Both the position numbers and the translations under genes were made by a program. A stretch of 64,000 nt of DNA, from assembly GCA_002070955.1 (NCBI GenBank), contig MWEK01000020.1, positions 1-64,000 of the forward strand. Reading direction: 5' to 3'. Origin of the DNA: Planctomycetes bacterium ADurb.Bin069 (GTDB lineage: Bacteria; Planctomycetota; UBA8108; UBA8890; UBA8898). The notes beneath the pieces were generated by a model, which saw only the letters and a list, made by a program, of their open reading frames with translations, searched no databases and was not told where the DNA came from. This document shows, in pieces, positions 23,772 through 32,397 of this stretch. Positions within the stretch are counted from its first letter, which is position 1; every line of letters starts with the position of its first letter.

Positions 23772-25441
23772 AGATCCTTCCCCGCAACCCAGCGCCCGAG
23801 ACGGGTTCGATCGAACGCGCCCTCGATCGTCACGCTCCTGACGACGCACTGCGGGCGCTTCATGGGCGCCGGCGAGACGCCGATGTGAAGGCACCCGCGC
23901 GCCCAGCCGCCCTCGACCGGCGGCAGATCCTTCTCGATCCGGCGGTCGAGGAGCGGTTTTCCGCCCTGCGTCTCGAACAGCATGACCTGGACGCGGCCCG
24001 GATGCGCGGCGGGATCCGGAAACCCGAGCTCGACATCGATCCCGTGCGCGAAGGCGGCCGCGAGCTTCTCCACCGTGAACGCCTCCTCGGCGACGAGCGC
24101 GCCGGCGTGCACCGCCCGGAAGACGACATCCCCCGTGCCTCCACGCAGCGACACGGAGAAGCCGCGGGCCAGAAACTCCGGGTGTCCGAACCCGACGCGC
24201 AGGTCGCCGCGCAGGCGGCTCCAGCGCACGCCCGCCACCCGCGCGCGGGCGAGCGCGACCGGAGGAAACAAGACATCGAACTGCCCGCCGTCGAAGACCA
24301 GGCCCTCGGCGCCGAGCTCCGGCACGGCGCCGGCGGGCCGCGCCGGCTTGAGAAACTCGTTCAAGGCCAGTCCCCGCAGCTCCGGCCGCCGGAAGTCGAC
24401 GGCCAAGGTGCGCTCGTTCGCGAAGAACTCCGCGAGCGCGCCGCGGTCGGCCGACGCGGGGGCGCGGGCGAAAACCGCCAGCGCCGCCAGCACGGCCAAA
24501 CCCGCGGCCGCCGCCAGGGCGCGCCGGCCGCGCCTGCGGCGCGTCCTGAAGGCGCGCAGCGCCGCCGCGACCTCCTCGCATTGCTGCGGCCGCCGCTCCG
24601 GCGCGCGATCGAGCATCCGCGTGACCAACCCGGCCAAGCGGCTCGGAATCGCCGGACACCGCGCGCGGATCTCCGCCGGATCGCCCGCGAGCTTGTCCGC
24701 CAACACGCGATCCTTGGTGGAGGAGCCGAAGGGCGCCTCGCCCGCGAGCATGCGGTAGAGCGTGGCGCCGAGGCCGTAGATGTCGGCGCGGTGATCGATC
24801 GCGCCGCCCTCGACCTGCTCCGGCGCCATGTAGTGCAGCGTCCCGGCGATGACCCCCGCTTCGCCGGCCTGCCCGCGTTCGGCCGCGAGGCCGAAGTCGA
24901 CGATCCTCGCGCCGCCGTCGCCATCGAGCAGGATGTTGGCGGGCGTGATGTCGCGGTGCACGATGCCCGCGCGATGCAGCGCGCCCAGCCCGTCGGCGGC
25001 CTGGGCGATGATCGCGCAGGCTTCATCCACCGTGAAGCGTCCCCGGCGCCGGAGCAGCTCCTCCACCGACGCCCCCTGCACGTATTCCATGGCGAAGAAC
25101 GGCGCGTCGCCCGCCTCGACCTCGTAGATTTGGACGACCCGCGGGTGGGACACGCGCGCCACGGCCCTGGCCTCGCGCAGGAAGCGCTCGCGGCTCTCCG
25201 GATCGTTGCGCATGTCGTCCCGGAGCACCTTCACCGCGACGAGGCGCCCGAGGCTCGGGTCCTCGCACAGGAACACGGTCCCCATGCCGCCCTCCCCCAG
25301 CCTGACCTTCACGCGGAAGCGCCCGATCCGCTGGAGGCGCGTTTTCTGCATCCTGCCCGTGCGCTCCTCGGCGGCCGGGGTTGCGGGGGCCGGCTCGCCG
25401 GAGGCGCCGGCCGATTCGCTCGCTCGCGGCTCCATACCCAT
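23756..25441 (-). CDS. membrane Ser/Thr protein kinase with extracytoplasmic domain
   Basis: 561 residues from ATG 25441 (ATG 25435 is an alternative). Kinase domain about 40-300: glycine loop GEGGMGTVF, VAVK with Lys71, HRD (162-164), DFG (182-184) and GTLHYMAPE. The catalytic-loop Lys of HRDxKPxN is replaced by Thr166 (HRDITPANIL); related HRDISP/HRDVSP forms exist in active bacterial kinases, so activity is not excluded. A basic patch and one membrane helix (about 308-325) lead to a C-terminal domain of about 230 residues, beta-rich, perhaps carbohydrate- or ligand-binding (GGQFDVLFPPVALARARVAGVRW). It is translationally coupled to the FHA activator downstream, a likely substrate or reader. 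Confidence 0.9.
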   Translation of the reverse strand: MGMEPRASESAGASGEPAPATPAAEERTGRMQKTRLQRIGRFRVKVRLGEGGMGTVFLCEDPSLGRLVAVKVLRDDMRNDPESRERFLREARAVARVSHPRVVQIYEVEAGDAPFFAMEYVQGASVEELLRRRGRFTVDEACAIIAQAADGLGALHRAGIVHRDITPANILLDGDGGARIVDFGLAAERGQAGEAGVIAGTLHYMAPEQVEGGAIDHRADIYGLGATLYRMLAGEAPFGSSTKDRVLADKLAGDPAEIRARCPAIPSRLAGLVTRMLDRAPERRPQQCEEVAAALRAFRTRRRRGRRALAAAAGLAVLAALAVFARAPASADRGALAEFFANERTLAVDFRRPELRGLALNEFLKPARPAGAVPELGAEGLVFDGGQFDVLFPPVALARARVAGVRWSRLRGDLRVGFGHPEFLARGFSVSLRGGTGDVVFRAVHAGALVAEEAFTVEKLAAAFAHGIDVELGFPDPAAHPGRVQVMLFETQGGKPLLDRRIEKDLPPVEGGWARGCLHIGVSPAPMKRPQCVVRSVTIEGAFDRTRLGRWVAGKDLWRTW

Positions 25442-25622
25442 GATCTTAGTATCGTAACGCGGGGCGCGCCACTCCGGAGAGAAGCGCCGCCGCGCGGCCG
25501 CGGAGCCCTTCGATCCCCGCGGCCCAGGCCGGCGGAATCCCGCGACAAACGCCGGCGGACCGGCGCCGGCGCGCATTACCGGCCCGCCGCGCGACCGGCG
25601 CGGAGACGTCCGCCGCCGGCGA

Positions 25623-25706
25623 CTAGCTCTTCTTCTGCCGGCGCTTGCGGCGCGCGAGCCGCTTCTTGCGGCCCATCTTCCGCCTGCCGCGGTGCTTCTT
25701 ACGCAT
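25623..25706 (-). CDS. tiny basic protein, probable AURKAIP1/COX24-type ribosomal protein
   Basis: 27 codons starting MRKKHRGRRKMGRKKRLA and ending in KKS, about two thirds Lys/Arg. ATG 25706 has AAAGGAG seven bases upstream, the strongest argument that it is translated. Length and composition fit the very small bacterial proteins annotated AURKAIP1/COX24 (pattern around KRRKKMxKHKxRKRRK), which are ribosome-associated. Too short for normal gene finders. It stands alone between the kinase and the YkgJ-type gene. Confidence 0.6.
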   Translation of the reverse strand: MRKKHRGRRKMGRKKRLARRKRRQKKS

Positions 25707-25805
25707 GCACGCTCCTTTCACACGAATCCGCGAATGAATCTGTGCCCCGGGCCGGCGTCGCCCCGGCGGCCGAAGGGGCTAATATACCCCACCCGCCCGC
25801 CGGAG

Positions 25806-26264
25806 TCACTCCCCCGCCGCGCCGCGGGCGCGCCCGCGACGCGGCCGCCCGCGCTTGGGCCGCGGGGTCTCCAGGCGCTTCCTCGGGCAGTGGCGCGTGT
25901 ACGGGTCCTCGGGCAGCAAGGCCAGAATGCGCTCGACCTCCGGGTCCTCCCAGAACTCGACCGGCCCGTCGTAGCCCTCGCGGCCCCGCACGAAGGGACA
26001 GTCGGCGGGCAGAAGCCCCCCCGCGATGGCTTCCTCCAGGCTCGCGCAGTTCGGGCAGATGGCGCGACGCTGCGGAAACACCGTGCAGAGCTTCGTGCGC
26101 TCGTCCCAGAATTTGCACACCCGGTCGGTGTAAAAGACGACGCCCTCGATGTCGACCTTCTCGCGGCAGCAGCGCCCGCAGCGCAGGCAGCGCGGGCGCG
26201 GCGGCCGCCTCCGCTCAGCCGGACGCTTCCCCGGCGAAGGTGTGCGCGAGGCCCTTTGAACCAC
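25806..26264 (-). CDS. YkgJ-family cysteine-cluster protein
   Basis: 152 residues. The cluster CLRCGRCC (from about 26), then a Cys in VCKFWD, CTVF, and CPNC is the pattern of the YkgJ/UPF0153 family, thought to bind zinc or an iron-sulfur centre; function unknown. Both ends are basic. The start is uncertain: the only start codon upstream of the cluster is GTG 26264, without a ribosome binding site, and it overlaps the -35 of the divergent promoter at 26256-26283. Confidence 0.75.
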   Translation of the reverse strand: MVQRASRTPSPGKRPAERRRPPRPRCLRCGRCCREKVDIEGVVFYTDRVCKFWDERTKLCTVFPQRRAICPNCASLEEAIAGGLLPADCPFVRGREGYDGPVEFWEDPEVERILALLPEDPYTRHCPRKRLETPRPKRGRPRRGRARGAAGE

Positions 26265-26283
26265 GGTGGTTTGAGTCTATCAT
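26256..26283 (+). promoter_or_regulatory. sigma70-type promoter of the exonuclease-lipB-lipA operon
   Basis: TTGAAC (26256-26261), 16 bases and TATCAT (26278-26283), 41 bases upstream of the first ATG at 26324. Confidence 0.6.
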
Positions 26284-26323
26284 GTCTTGAAGGACTCCGC
26301 CGCACAGACCCCGAGAGCGACCC

Positions 26324-27127
26324 ATGGCCGACGACGCGACCGCGTACATCGTCTTCGACATCGAGACCGTGCCCAACGGCGCCCTCATCGCCGACGTGCT
26401 TTACCCCGGGGAGGACATCTCCGCGGAGGAGGCCGTGGCGCGCCTCGAAAAAGAGACCTTGGAGGCCTCGGGCGGCAAATCCGCCTTCGCGCCGGTCACC
26501 TTCCAGATGCCCGTCGTCATCGCCGTGGCCCGGGTGAGCCGGCAATTCATGCTGCAGAAGGCCGTGGTCCTCGACGCGCCCCATTACCGCGAGCGCCGCA
26601 TGGTGGAGCTCTTCTGGAAAGGCATCGAGACCTACCCCGACGCCACCCTGGTCGACTTCAACGGCCGCGGCTTCGACCTCCCGGTGCTGGAGCTCGCCGC
26701 GTTCAGGCACGGCTTGAGCCTTCCGGCCTATTTCGGCAAGGGCGCGGCCTACCGCAAGCGCTTCGCCGAACGGCACTTCGACATGATGGAGTGGTTCGGC
26801 AATTGGGGCGCCTACCGCCTGAAGGGCGGCCTCAACCTCCTGGCGAAGATGCTCGGAGCGCCGGGCAAGATGGACGTGCGCGGCGAGCACGTCGCGGGGC
26901 TCTGGCGCGAGGGCCGGAAGAACCTCGTCGCCTCCTACTGCCTGTGCGATGTGCTCGACACCTACCTGGTGTTCCTCCGGACGCGCGTTCTCGCCGGCGA
27001 GCTCACGCGCGAGGACGAGACGCGCCTCCACGGCGCCGCCCGCGCCGTCATGGAGGACCTCGCCTTCGATGACCCCACGGTGGAAGAGTACTTGAAACGC
27101 TGGCGCACGCCGCCCGCGGAAGCGTGA
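26324..27127 (+). CDS. predicted 3'-5' exonuclease (PolB-like DEDD fold)
   Basis: 267 residues. ExoI motif FDIETVPNG (11-19) and ExoII LVDFNGRGFDLPVLELAAFRHG match the predicted 3'-5' exonucleases related to the proofreading domain of family B polymerases. The C-terminal YCLCDVLDTYLVFLR supplies the third acidic motif with its YxxxD-like spacing. The substrate is unknown; a DNA-repair role is inferred from family. It shares four bases (GTGA) with lipB downstream. Confidence 0.85.
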   Translation: MADDATAYIVFDIETVPNGALIADVLYPGEDISAEEAVARLEKETLEASGGKSAFAPVTFQMPVVIAVARVSRQFMLQKAVVLDAPHYRERRMVELFWKGIETYPDATLVDFNGRGFDLPVLELAAFRHGLSLPAYFGKGAAYRKRFAERHFDMMEWFGNWGAYRLKGGLNLLAKMLGAPGKMDVRGEHVAGLWREGRKNLVASYCLCDVLDTYLVFLRTRVLAGELTREDETRLHGAARAVMEDLAFDDPTVEEYLKRWRTPPAEA

Positions 27128-27828
27128 GAGCCTTCGGTGCCATGCGCGGCCGCGCCCCGGACCCGGATTTCTTCCTACCCTACGCCGAAGCCCTCGCGCT
27201 CCAGCAGGCCCTCGTGGAAGACCGCATCCGCGACGCGATCCCCGACACGGTGCTCTTCGTCGAGCACGAACCCGTCATTACCCTCGGCTCCGCCACGGCC
27301 CCGGCGCACCTGCGCCTCGAGCGCGACCAGTACGCGCGGCGCGGCATCGCCGTCGCGGCCGCCGGCCGGGGCGGCAGCGTCACTTATCACGGCCCCGGGC
27401 AGCTCGTCATGTACCCCATCATGAAGCTCGGCCCCGACGAGCGCGATGCGCATGCGTATATCCGGCGCCTGGAGGAGACCTGCCTGCGGGCCCTCGCGCG
27501 TTTCGGCATCGAAGGGCACCGCCGCGCGGGCGCCAGCGGAGTCTGGACGCGCGCGGGGAAAATCGCCGCCGTGGGCATCCGCCTGAAACGCTGGGTGACG
27601 AGCCACGGCCTCGCGCTCAACCTGGACCCGGATCCGGCGCCCTTCGCCACCATCGTGCCCTGCGGTTTGGCCGACACGCGCGTGGCGAGCGTCGAGCTTC
27701 TGTGCGCGCCCGCGCCGGCGCCGCCCATGTCCGCGGCGGCCGAGGCGCTGGCCGAGGCGCTCGCCGCCGTATTCGCCCGCCGGTTCCAGGTTTGCCGCGG
27801 CGCCGCCGCGCGGAGGGCCACCGCATGA
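27124..27828 (+). CDS. lipB: octanoyltransferase LipB
   Basis: 234 residues. Transfers the octanoyl group from acyl carrier protein to lipoyl domains. Signature RGGSVTYHGPGQLVMYP, then SGVWTRAGKIAAVGIRLKRWVTSHGLALN, which contains the catalytic Lys (GKIAA), and VPCGLAD with the catalytic Cys. GTG 27124 overlaps the exonuclease stop; ATG 27142 is an alternative but has no ribosome binding site. The end overlaps lipA in ATGA, so exonuclease, lipB and lipA are translationally coupled. Confidence 0.95.
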   Translation: MRAFGAMRGRAPDPDFFLPYAEALALQQALVEDRIRDAIPDTVLFVEHEPVITLGSATAPAHLRLERDQYARRGIAVAAAGRGGSVTYHGPGQLVMYPIMKLGPDERDAHAYIRRLEETCLRALARFGIEGHRRAGASGVWTRAGKIAAVGIRLKRWVTSHGLALNLDPDPAPFATIVPCGLADTRVASVELLCAPAPAPPMSAAAEALAEALAAVFARRFQVCRGAAARRATA

Positions 27829-28820
27829 GCGCCGCCGGTCCCCCGCCACGCCCCCCGTGGCTCCGCGTCAAGCTGCGCGAGTCGCCCGCCTGCGACGCCG
27901 TGGCGCGCATCCTCGACGCCCACAACCTGAACACGGTCTGCCGCGAGGCGCACTGCCCCAACATCCACGAGTGTTTCGGCGCGCGCACCGCCACCTTTCT
28001 CATCATGGGGTCCATCTGCACGCGGAGCTGCCGCTTCTGCGCCGTCACGACCGGCGTCCCGCGGCCGCTCGACGAGGATGAGCCGCGGCGCGTCGCCGCC
28101 GCGGTGCGGGACCTAGGCCTGCGGTACGCCGTGGTGACCAGCGTCGATCGCGACGACCTCCCCGACGGCGGCGCGGCGCATTTCGCCCGCACAGTCGCGG
28201 CCATCCGCGCGGCGGCGCCCGAGGCCTTGATCGAACTCCTCACGCCGGATTTCAAGGGCGAGCGCGCCCACCTCGAGACGGTCTTCGCCGCGCGGCCCGA
28301 TGTCTTCGGCTTCAACGTCGAGGTCGTGGGCCGGCTCCACGACGCCGTGCGCCCGGCGGTGAGCTACGCGCGCTCGCTGGCGGTGCTCGCCTACGCCGCG
28401 CAGCGGAAGGCCGCGCACGGCTTCCTCGTCAAATCGGGGTTCATGTTGGGGGTGGGCGAAGGCGAGGACGACATCCGCGCGACGCTGGCGGATCTGGCCC
28501 GCGCGCCCTGCGACATCGTGACGATCGGCCAGTACCTGGCGCCCACGGCGGAGCATCTCCCCGTCGACCGCTTCGCCCCGCCCGAGGAGTTCGCGCGCTG
28601 GAAGGCCGAGGGCGAGGGCGCCCTCGGCATCCCCTGCGTCTTCGCCGGCCCCTTGGTCCGGAGCTCGTATCACGCCGCCGAACAGGCGCTCTACACCGCC
28701 GTTCGGACCGGCGCCCCCGTGCGGACCGACTCCCTGGCGGCCAGCCCGATGGCCACGGCGTCGCGGGATTCCTCGGGCATGCAGCGCGACGGCACCCCGC
28801 CGAGAACCGACATGAAGTAG
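27825..28820 (+). CDS. lipA: lipoyl synthase LipA
   Basis: 331 residues. Radical-SAM enzyme that inserts two sulfurs into octanoyl groups. The auxiliary cluster motif CREAHCPNIHEC and the radical-SAM motif CTRSCRFC are both present, as is the terminal RSSYHA. The family normally ends a few residues after RSSYHA. Here about 45 more follow (EQALYTAVRTGAPVRTDSLAA and on), running 130 bases into the end of the oppositely oriented oxidoreductase gene. The extension may simply reflect absence of a stop codon in GC-rich DNA. ATG 27825 overlaps the lipB stop. Confidence 0.94.
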   Translation: MSAAGPPPRPPWLRVKLRESPACDAVARILDAHNLNTVCREAHCPNIHECFGARTATFLIMGSICTRSCRFCAVTTGVPRPLDEDEPRRVAAAVRDLGLRYAVVTSVDRDDLPDGGAAHFARTVAAIRAAAPEALIELLTPDFKGERAHLETVFAARPDVFGFNVEVVGRLHDAVRPAVSYARSLAVLAYAAQRKAAHGFLVKSGFMLGVGEGEDDIRATLADLARAPCDIVTIGQYLAPTAEHLPVDRFAPPEEFARWKAEGEGALGIPCVFAGPLVRSSYHAAEQALYTAVRTGAPVRTDSLAASPMATASRDSSGMQRDGTPPRTDMK

Positions 28821-29698
28821 CGCACCTCCCCCTCGTAGCCGTCGTGGGCCGCCAACTCGGGGGTGAAGGGCTCGCCCTTGGCCGGGTACACCACGAGCGG
28901 CTTCTCGCGGCCGCCGTCGTAAGCCAGCGTCGCCTCCTCGAACTGCGCCAAATAGCTCATGGCGAAGGGGAACTTGCCGCTCGCGACCCAGCCGCCGTGC
29001 ACGGCGAAAACCGGCCCGCCCGCCTTCGTGCGCAGGAGCGCGTGCACGTAGTTGACGCCGGTGCCCGCGCCGAGCCGGTCGCGCGACCCCGCCGCATCGA
29101 CCGTCTCGGGCATGCCGCCCAGGAGCCGGCAAAGGTCGAAATCGTGGACCAGGATGTCGATGACCGCGCCGCCGCTCTTATCCTCCGACAGGAACCACGG
29201 ACTCCAGAACGCGCTGCCTGAAATGCGGTGAAAGGCCGCCGTCAGCAGGCGCCCGAAGCGCCCATCGCGGGCCGCGTCGATCAGGAGATCGTAGCCCGGC
29301 CAGAACCTGATGCAGTGGGCCACCATGAAGGTCACCCCCGCGCCGGCGGCCGCGGAAATCATGGCGCTGCAGTCCGCGACGGACAGCGCCATGGGCTTCT
29401 CCAACAGCACGTGCTTGCCCGCGGCGCAGGCCCGCAGGACTAGATCGAGGTGCAGCGGAGTCGGCGCGCAGATGTCGACGACATCGACGGCGGCCAGAAA
29501 CTTATCGTAGTCCCCGAACAGGGTCACGCCGGCCAAATCCGCCTCCGCCGTGCCGATGTTCCCCGCCGTGGCCGCCGCCTCGAAGGCCTTCGGGTTGACA
29601 TCGAACACGGCCGCGACCCGCCCCAGTCCCGCCTTGCGGTGCGCCGAAAAATGAAAACGGCCCATGAAGCCGAAGCCGGCGATGCCGATCCTGTGCAT
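28691..29698 (-). CDS. Gfo/Idh/MocA-family oxidoreductase
   Basis: 335 residues. N-terminal Rossmann fold (IGIAGFGFMGRFHFSAHRKAG), then the family EKP motif (GKHVLLEKPMALS) and a C-terminal alpha/beta domain with the GGAVIDILVHDFDLCRLLGG active-site segment (Asp and His). These NAD(P)-dependent enzymes act on sugars, inositols and related alcohols; the substrate cannot be told. ATG 29698 has CAGGAGG eight bases upstream. It ends SVRTGAPVRTAV, and the opposite strand (lipA) also encodes VRTGAPVRT at the same place. Confidence 0.9.
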   Translation of the reverse strand: MHRIGIAGFGFMGRFHFSAHRKAGLGRVAAVFDVNPKAFEAAATAGNIGTAEADLAGVTLFGDYDKFLAAVDVVDICAPTPLHLDLVLRACAAGKHVLLEKPMALSVADCSAMISAAAGAGVTFMVAHCIRFWPGYDLLIDAARDGRFGRLLTAAFHRISGSAFWSPWFLSEDKSGGAVIDILVHDFDLCRLLGGMPETVDAAGSRDRLGAGTGVNYVHALLRTKAGGPVFAVHGGWVASGKFPFAMSYLAQFEEATLAYDGGREKPLVVYPAKGEPFTPELAAHDGYEGEVRYFMSVLGGVPSRCMPEESRDAVAIGLAARESVRTGAPVRTAV

Positions 29699-29837
29699 GG
29701 CGATCCTCCTGTCTGCGCCGCGCCGCGTGTTACCGGAAGGTGCGCCCGCCGCCGCGCCGCGCGGACGCGCACCCCGCGCCCACACTGTACGGGATCGGCC
29801 GCTCCTTCGGCAAGCCCCGCCCCGCCTTCGGGCCCGA

Positions 29838-29867
29838 TTGGCACGGCCTCTCCGGGCGCGGTATACT
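29838..29867 (+). promoter_or_regulatory. sigma70-type promoter of the PilT-like gene
   Basis: TTGGCA (29838-29843), 18 bases and TATACT (29862-29867), with transcription expected near 29874, about 30 bases before ATG 29906. The TTGGCACGG here recalls a sigma54 -24 element, but no TTGC follows at the right distance. Confidence 0.55.
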
Positions 29868-29905
29868 TCGGCGGGACATCGCACCTGGGCAACGCGGGGG
29901 AACCC

Positions 29906-31003
<1,098 letters not shown>

Positions 31004-31039
31004 GACCCGCGGGGCGTGGCCGCCCCCGCGCCCCGGCCG

Positions 31040-31045
31040 TACAAT
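31040..31045 (+). promoter_or_regulatory. -10 element directly before coaX; possible leaderless transcript
   Basis: TACAAT at 31040-31045 ends seven bases before the preferred coaX ATG (31052), and no ribosome binding site lies between them. Transcription would start at or within a base or two of the ATG. The -35 region is not clear. Confidence 0.35.
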
Positions 31046-31051
31046 CGCGGC

Positions 31052-31783
31052 ATGGACCGCCGTCCGCTGCTGCTCCTCCTCATCGGCAACACCTCGCTCA
31101 GGTGGCGCTGCGTCCGCGGCGGCCAGTTCGCCGAGGGCGGGGCCGCGCCCGTCGCCGACCCGCCGCCCGACGCGCTGCGCGCCCGCGCCCGCGGGACCGA
31201 TGCGTACGCCGCCTCGGTGAACCCTCCGGGCCTGGCGCGCCTGCGGGCGGCGTTGGGCGCGCCGATCCCGGCCGTGGGCGCGGACATTCCGATCCCCATC
31301 GAGAACCGCACCAGGGAACCCGCCCGCGTGGGCGCCGACCGCCTGCTCGCGGCCCTCGGCGCGTGGCTGCGCGCGGGCGCCTCCATCGTCGTCGATGCGG
31401 GCACGGCCATCACGGTCGACCTTGTCGCCCCCGGTCCCGCCTTCGAGGGCGGGGCGATTCTGCCGGGCCCGGCGCGCTGCGCCGCGGCGCTCCACGGCGC
31501 GGCGGCGCTCCTGCCCCCCGTGACGATCGACCGGCCGCCCGCGTCCGCCCTCGGCCGCGACACGGAGGAAGCCATCCGCGCCGGAGTGTACTTCGGCGCC
31601 GCGGGCGCGATCCGATTTCTAATCGAAAACCTGCGCGCGGGCCGCGGGGAGCTGCCGGTCCTCGTGACCGGCGGCGGCGCCGAATTGCTCCTGCCGGCGC
31701 TGCCGGCGGGCTGCATCCTCGATGGAGATCTCGCGTTCCGAGGGATGGCGGCGGCGCTGGACGCCGCGCTCCCGCCGCCCTAG
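31052..31783 (+). CDS. coaX: type III pantothenate kinase
   Basis: 243 residues from ATG 31052 (MDRRPLLLLLIGNTSLRW); the frame opens 36 bases earlier without support. First step of coenzyme A synthesis, by the potassium-dependent type III enzyme. Motifs: IGNTSLRW (DxGNT-type phosphate loop, with Ile in place of the first Asp), SIVVDAGTAITVDLV, GGAILPG, GRDTEEAIRAGVYFG and VLVTGGGAELL. The missing Asp in the first motif (usually DxGNT) is noteworthy, because that residue helps bind metal and ATP. Confidence 0.88.
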   Translation: MDRRPLLLLLIGNTSLRWRCVRGGQFAEGGAAPVADPPPDALRARARGTDAYAASVNPPGLARLRAALGAPIPAVGADIPIPIENRTREPARVGADRLLAALGAWLRAGASIVVDAGTAITVDLVAPGPAFEGGAILPGPARCAAALHGAAALLPPVTIDRPPASALGRDTEEAIRAGVYFGAAGAIRFLIENLRAGRGELPVLVTGGGAELLLPALPAGCILDGDLAFRGMAAALDAALPPP

Positions 31784-31819
31784 CCGAGGTGCGGCGGGAG
31801 GAGACCGCCGGGGCGCCGC

Positions 31820-32377
31820 TTACTTGACCGCGCCGGCGTCCTTTTTCTCCCAGTACACGAAGTTGGCGTTCATGCCCCACATGCGCGGCGCTCCGCCCGG
31901 CACGATGTCGAAATCCGTCGTCATGAGGGTCACGTTCTCCACGTGAATGTCGGGGCGCTCGGATTCGATGCGCCCCAGAAAACTCAGCCAGAACGCGAGG
32001 TCGCGGCCGAAGTCCTTGACCGGCGCATCGAGGCGCTTGGTCCACTTGATATAGCTCTCGGACGGCCTGGGAGAGGCCGGCGTCGTGCGCGTCTGTCTGA
32101 GCTCGTTCTGCGCGCGTTCGTTGATCTCGGCGCTGAAGTCTTTCCTGCCCGCCTCGGTGCTCTGCAGCCGGCGCTCCTCGCCCAGCATGCGGCGCAGCGT
32201 CTCGTCCTGCAGGGCCTTCTGGATCTGCGCGTTCTCCGCCACGGCCGCCTGCGCCTGGTCGTACGCCGCGGTGCGCTTGCCGCCGAACCAGATGTTGAAC
32301 ACCAAGAGCAAGCCGCTCACCATGAAGAGCGTGAGAATCGCGATCTGGAGAATGTCGCTTCCGTCGGACTTCTTCAT
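31820..32377 (-). CDS. GspM/PilO-like membrane protein
   Basis: 185 residues: short cytoplasmic N-terminus, one membrane helix (about 11-31, IAILTLFMVSGLLLVFNIWFG), an alpha-helical coil (about 40-95, rich in Gln, Glu and Arg) and a C-terminal alpha/beta domain (ESERPDIHVENVTLMTTDFDIV). This is the topology of GspM/PilO inner-membrane platform proteins, and it follows the gspL-like gene by 20 bases. Sequence similarity alone does not settle the name. Start chosen at MKKSDGSD, with GAGGCG upstream. It ends this operon. Confidence 0.6.
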   Translation of the reverse strand: MKKSDGSDILQIAILTLFMVSGLLLVFNIWFGGKRTAAYDQAQAAVAENAQIQKALQDETLRRMLGEERRLQSTEAGRKDFSAEINERAQNELRQTRTTPASPRPSESYIKWTKRLDAPVKDFGRDLAFWLSFLGRIESERPDIHVENVTLMTTDFDIVPGGAPRMWGMNANFVYWEKKDAGAVK

Positions 32378-32397
32378 TGCTGCGCCTCGCTTCCGTC

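Noticed and set aside
21030..23888. Long plus-strand open frame (952 codons)
   Set aside because: Antisense to the secretin-N protein and the FHA activator; no recognisable domain.
29838..29852. TGGCACG as a sigma54 -24 element before the PilT-like gene
   Set aside because: The -12 position reads CTCC rather than TTGC; a sigma70-type pair fits better.
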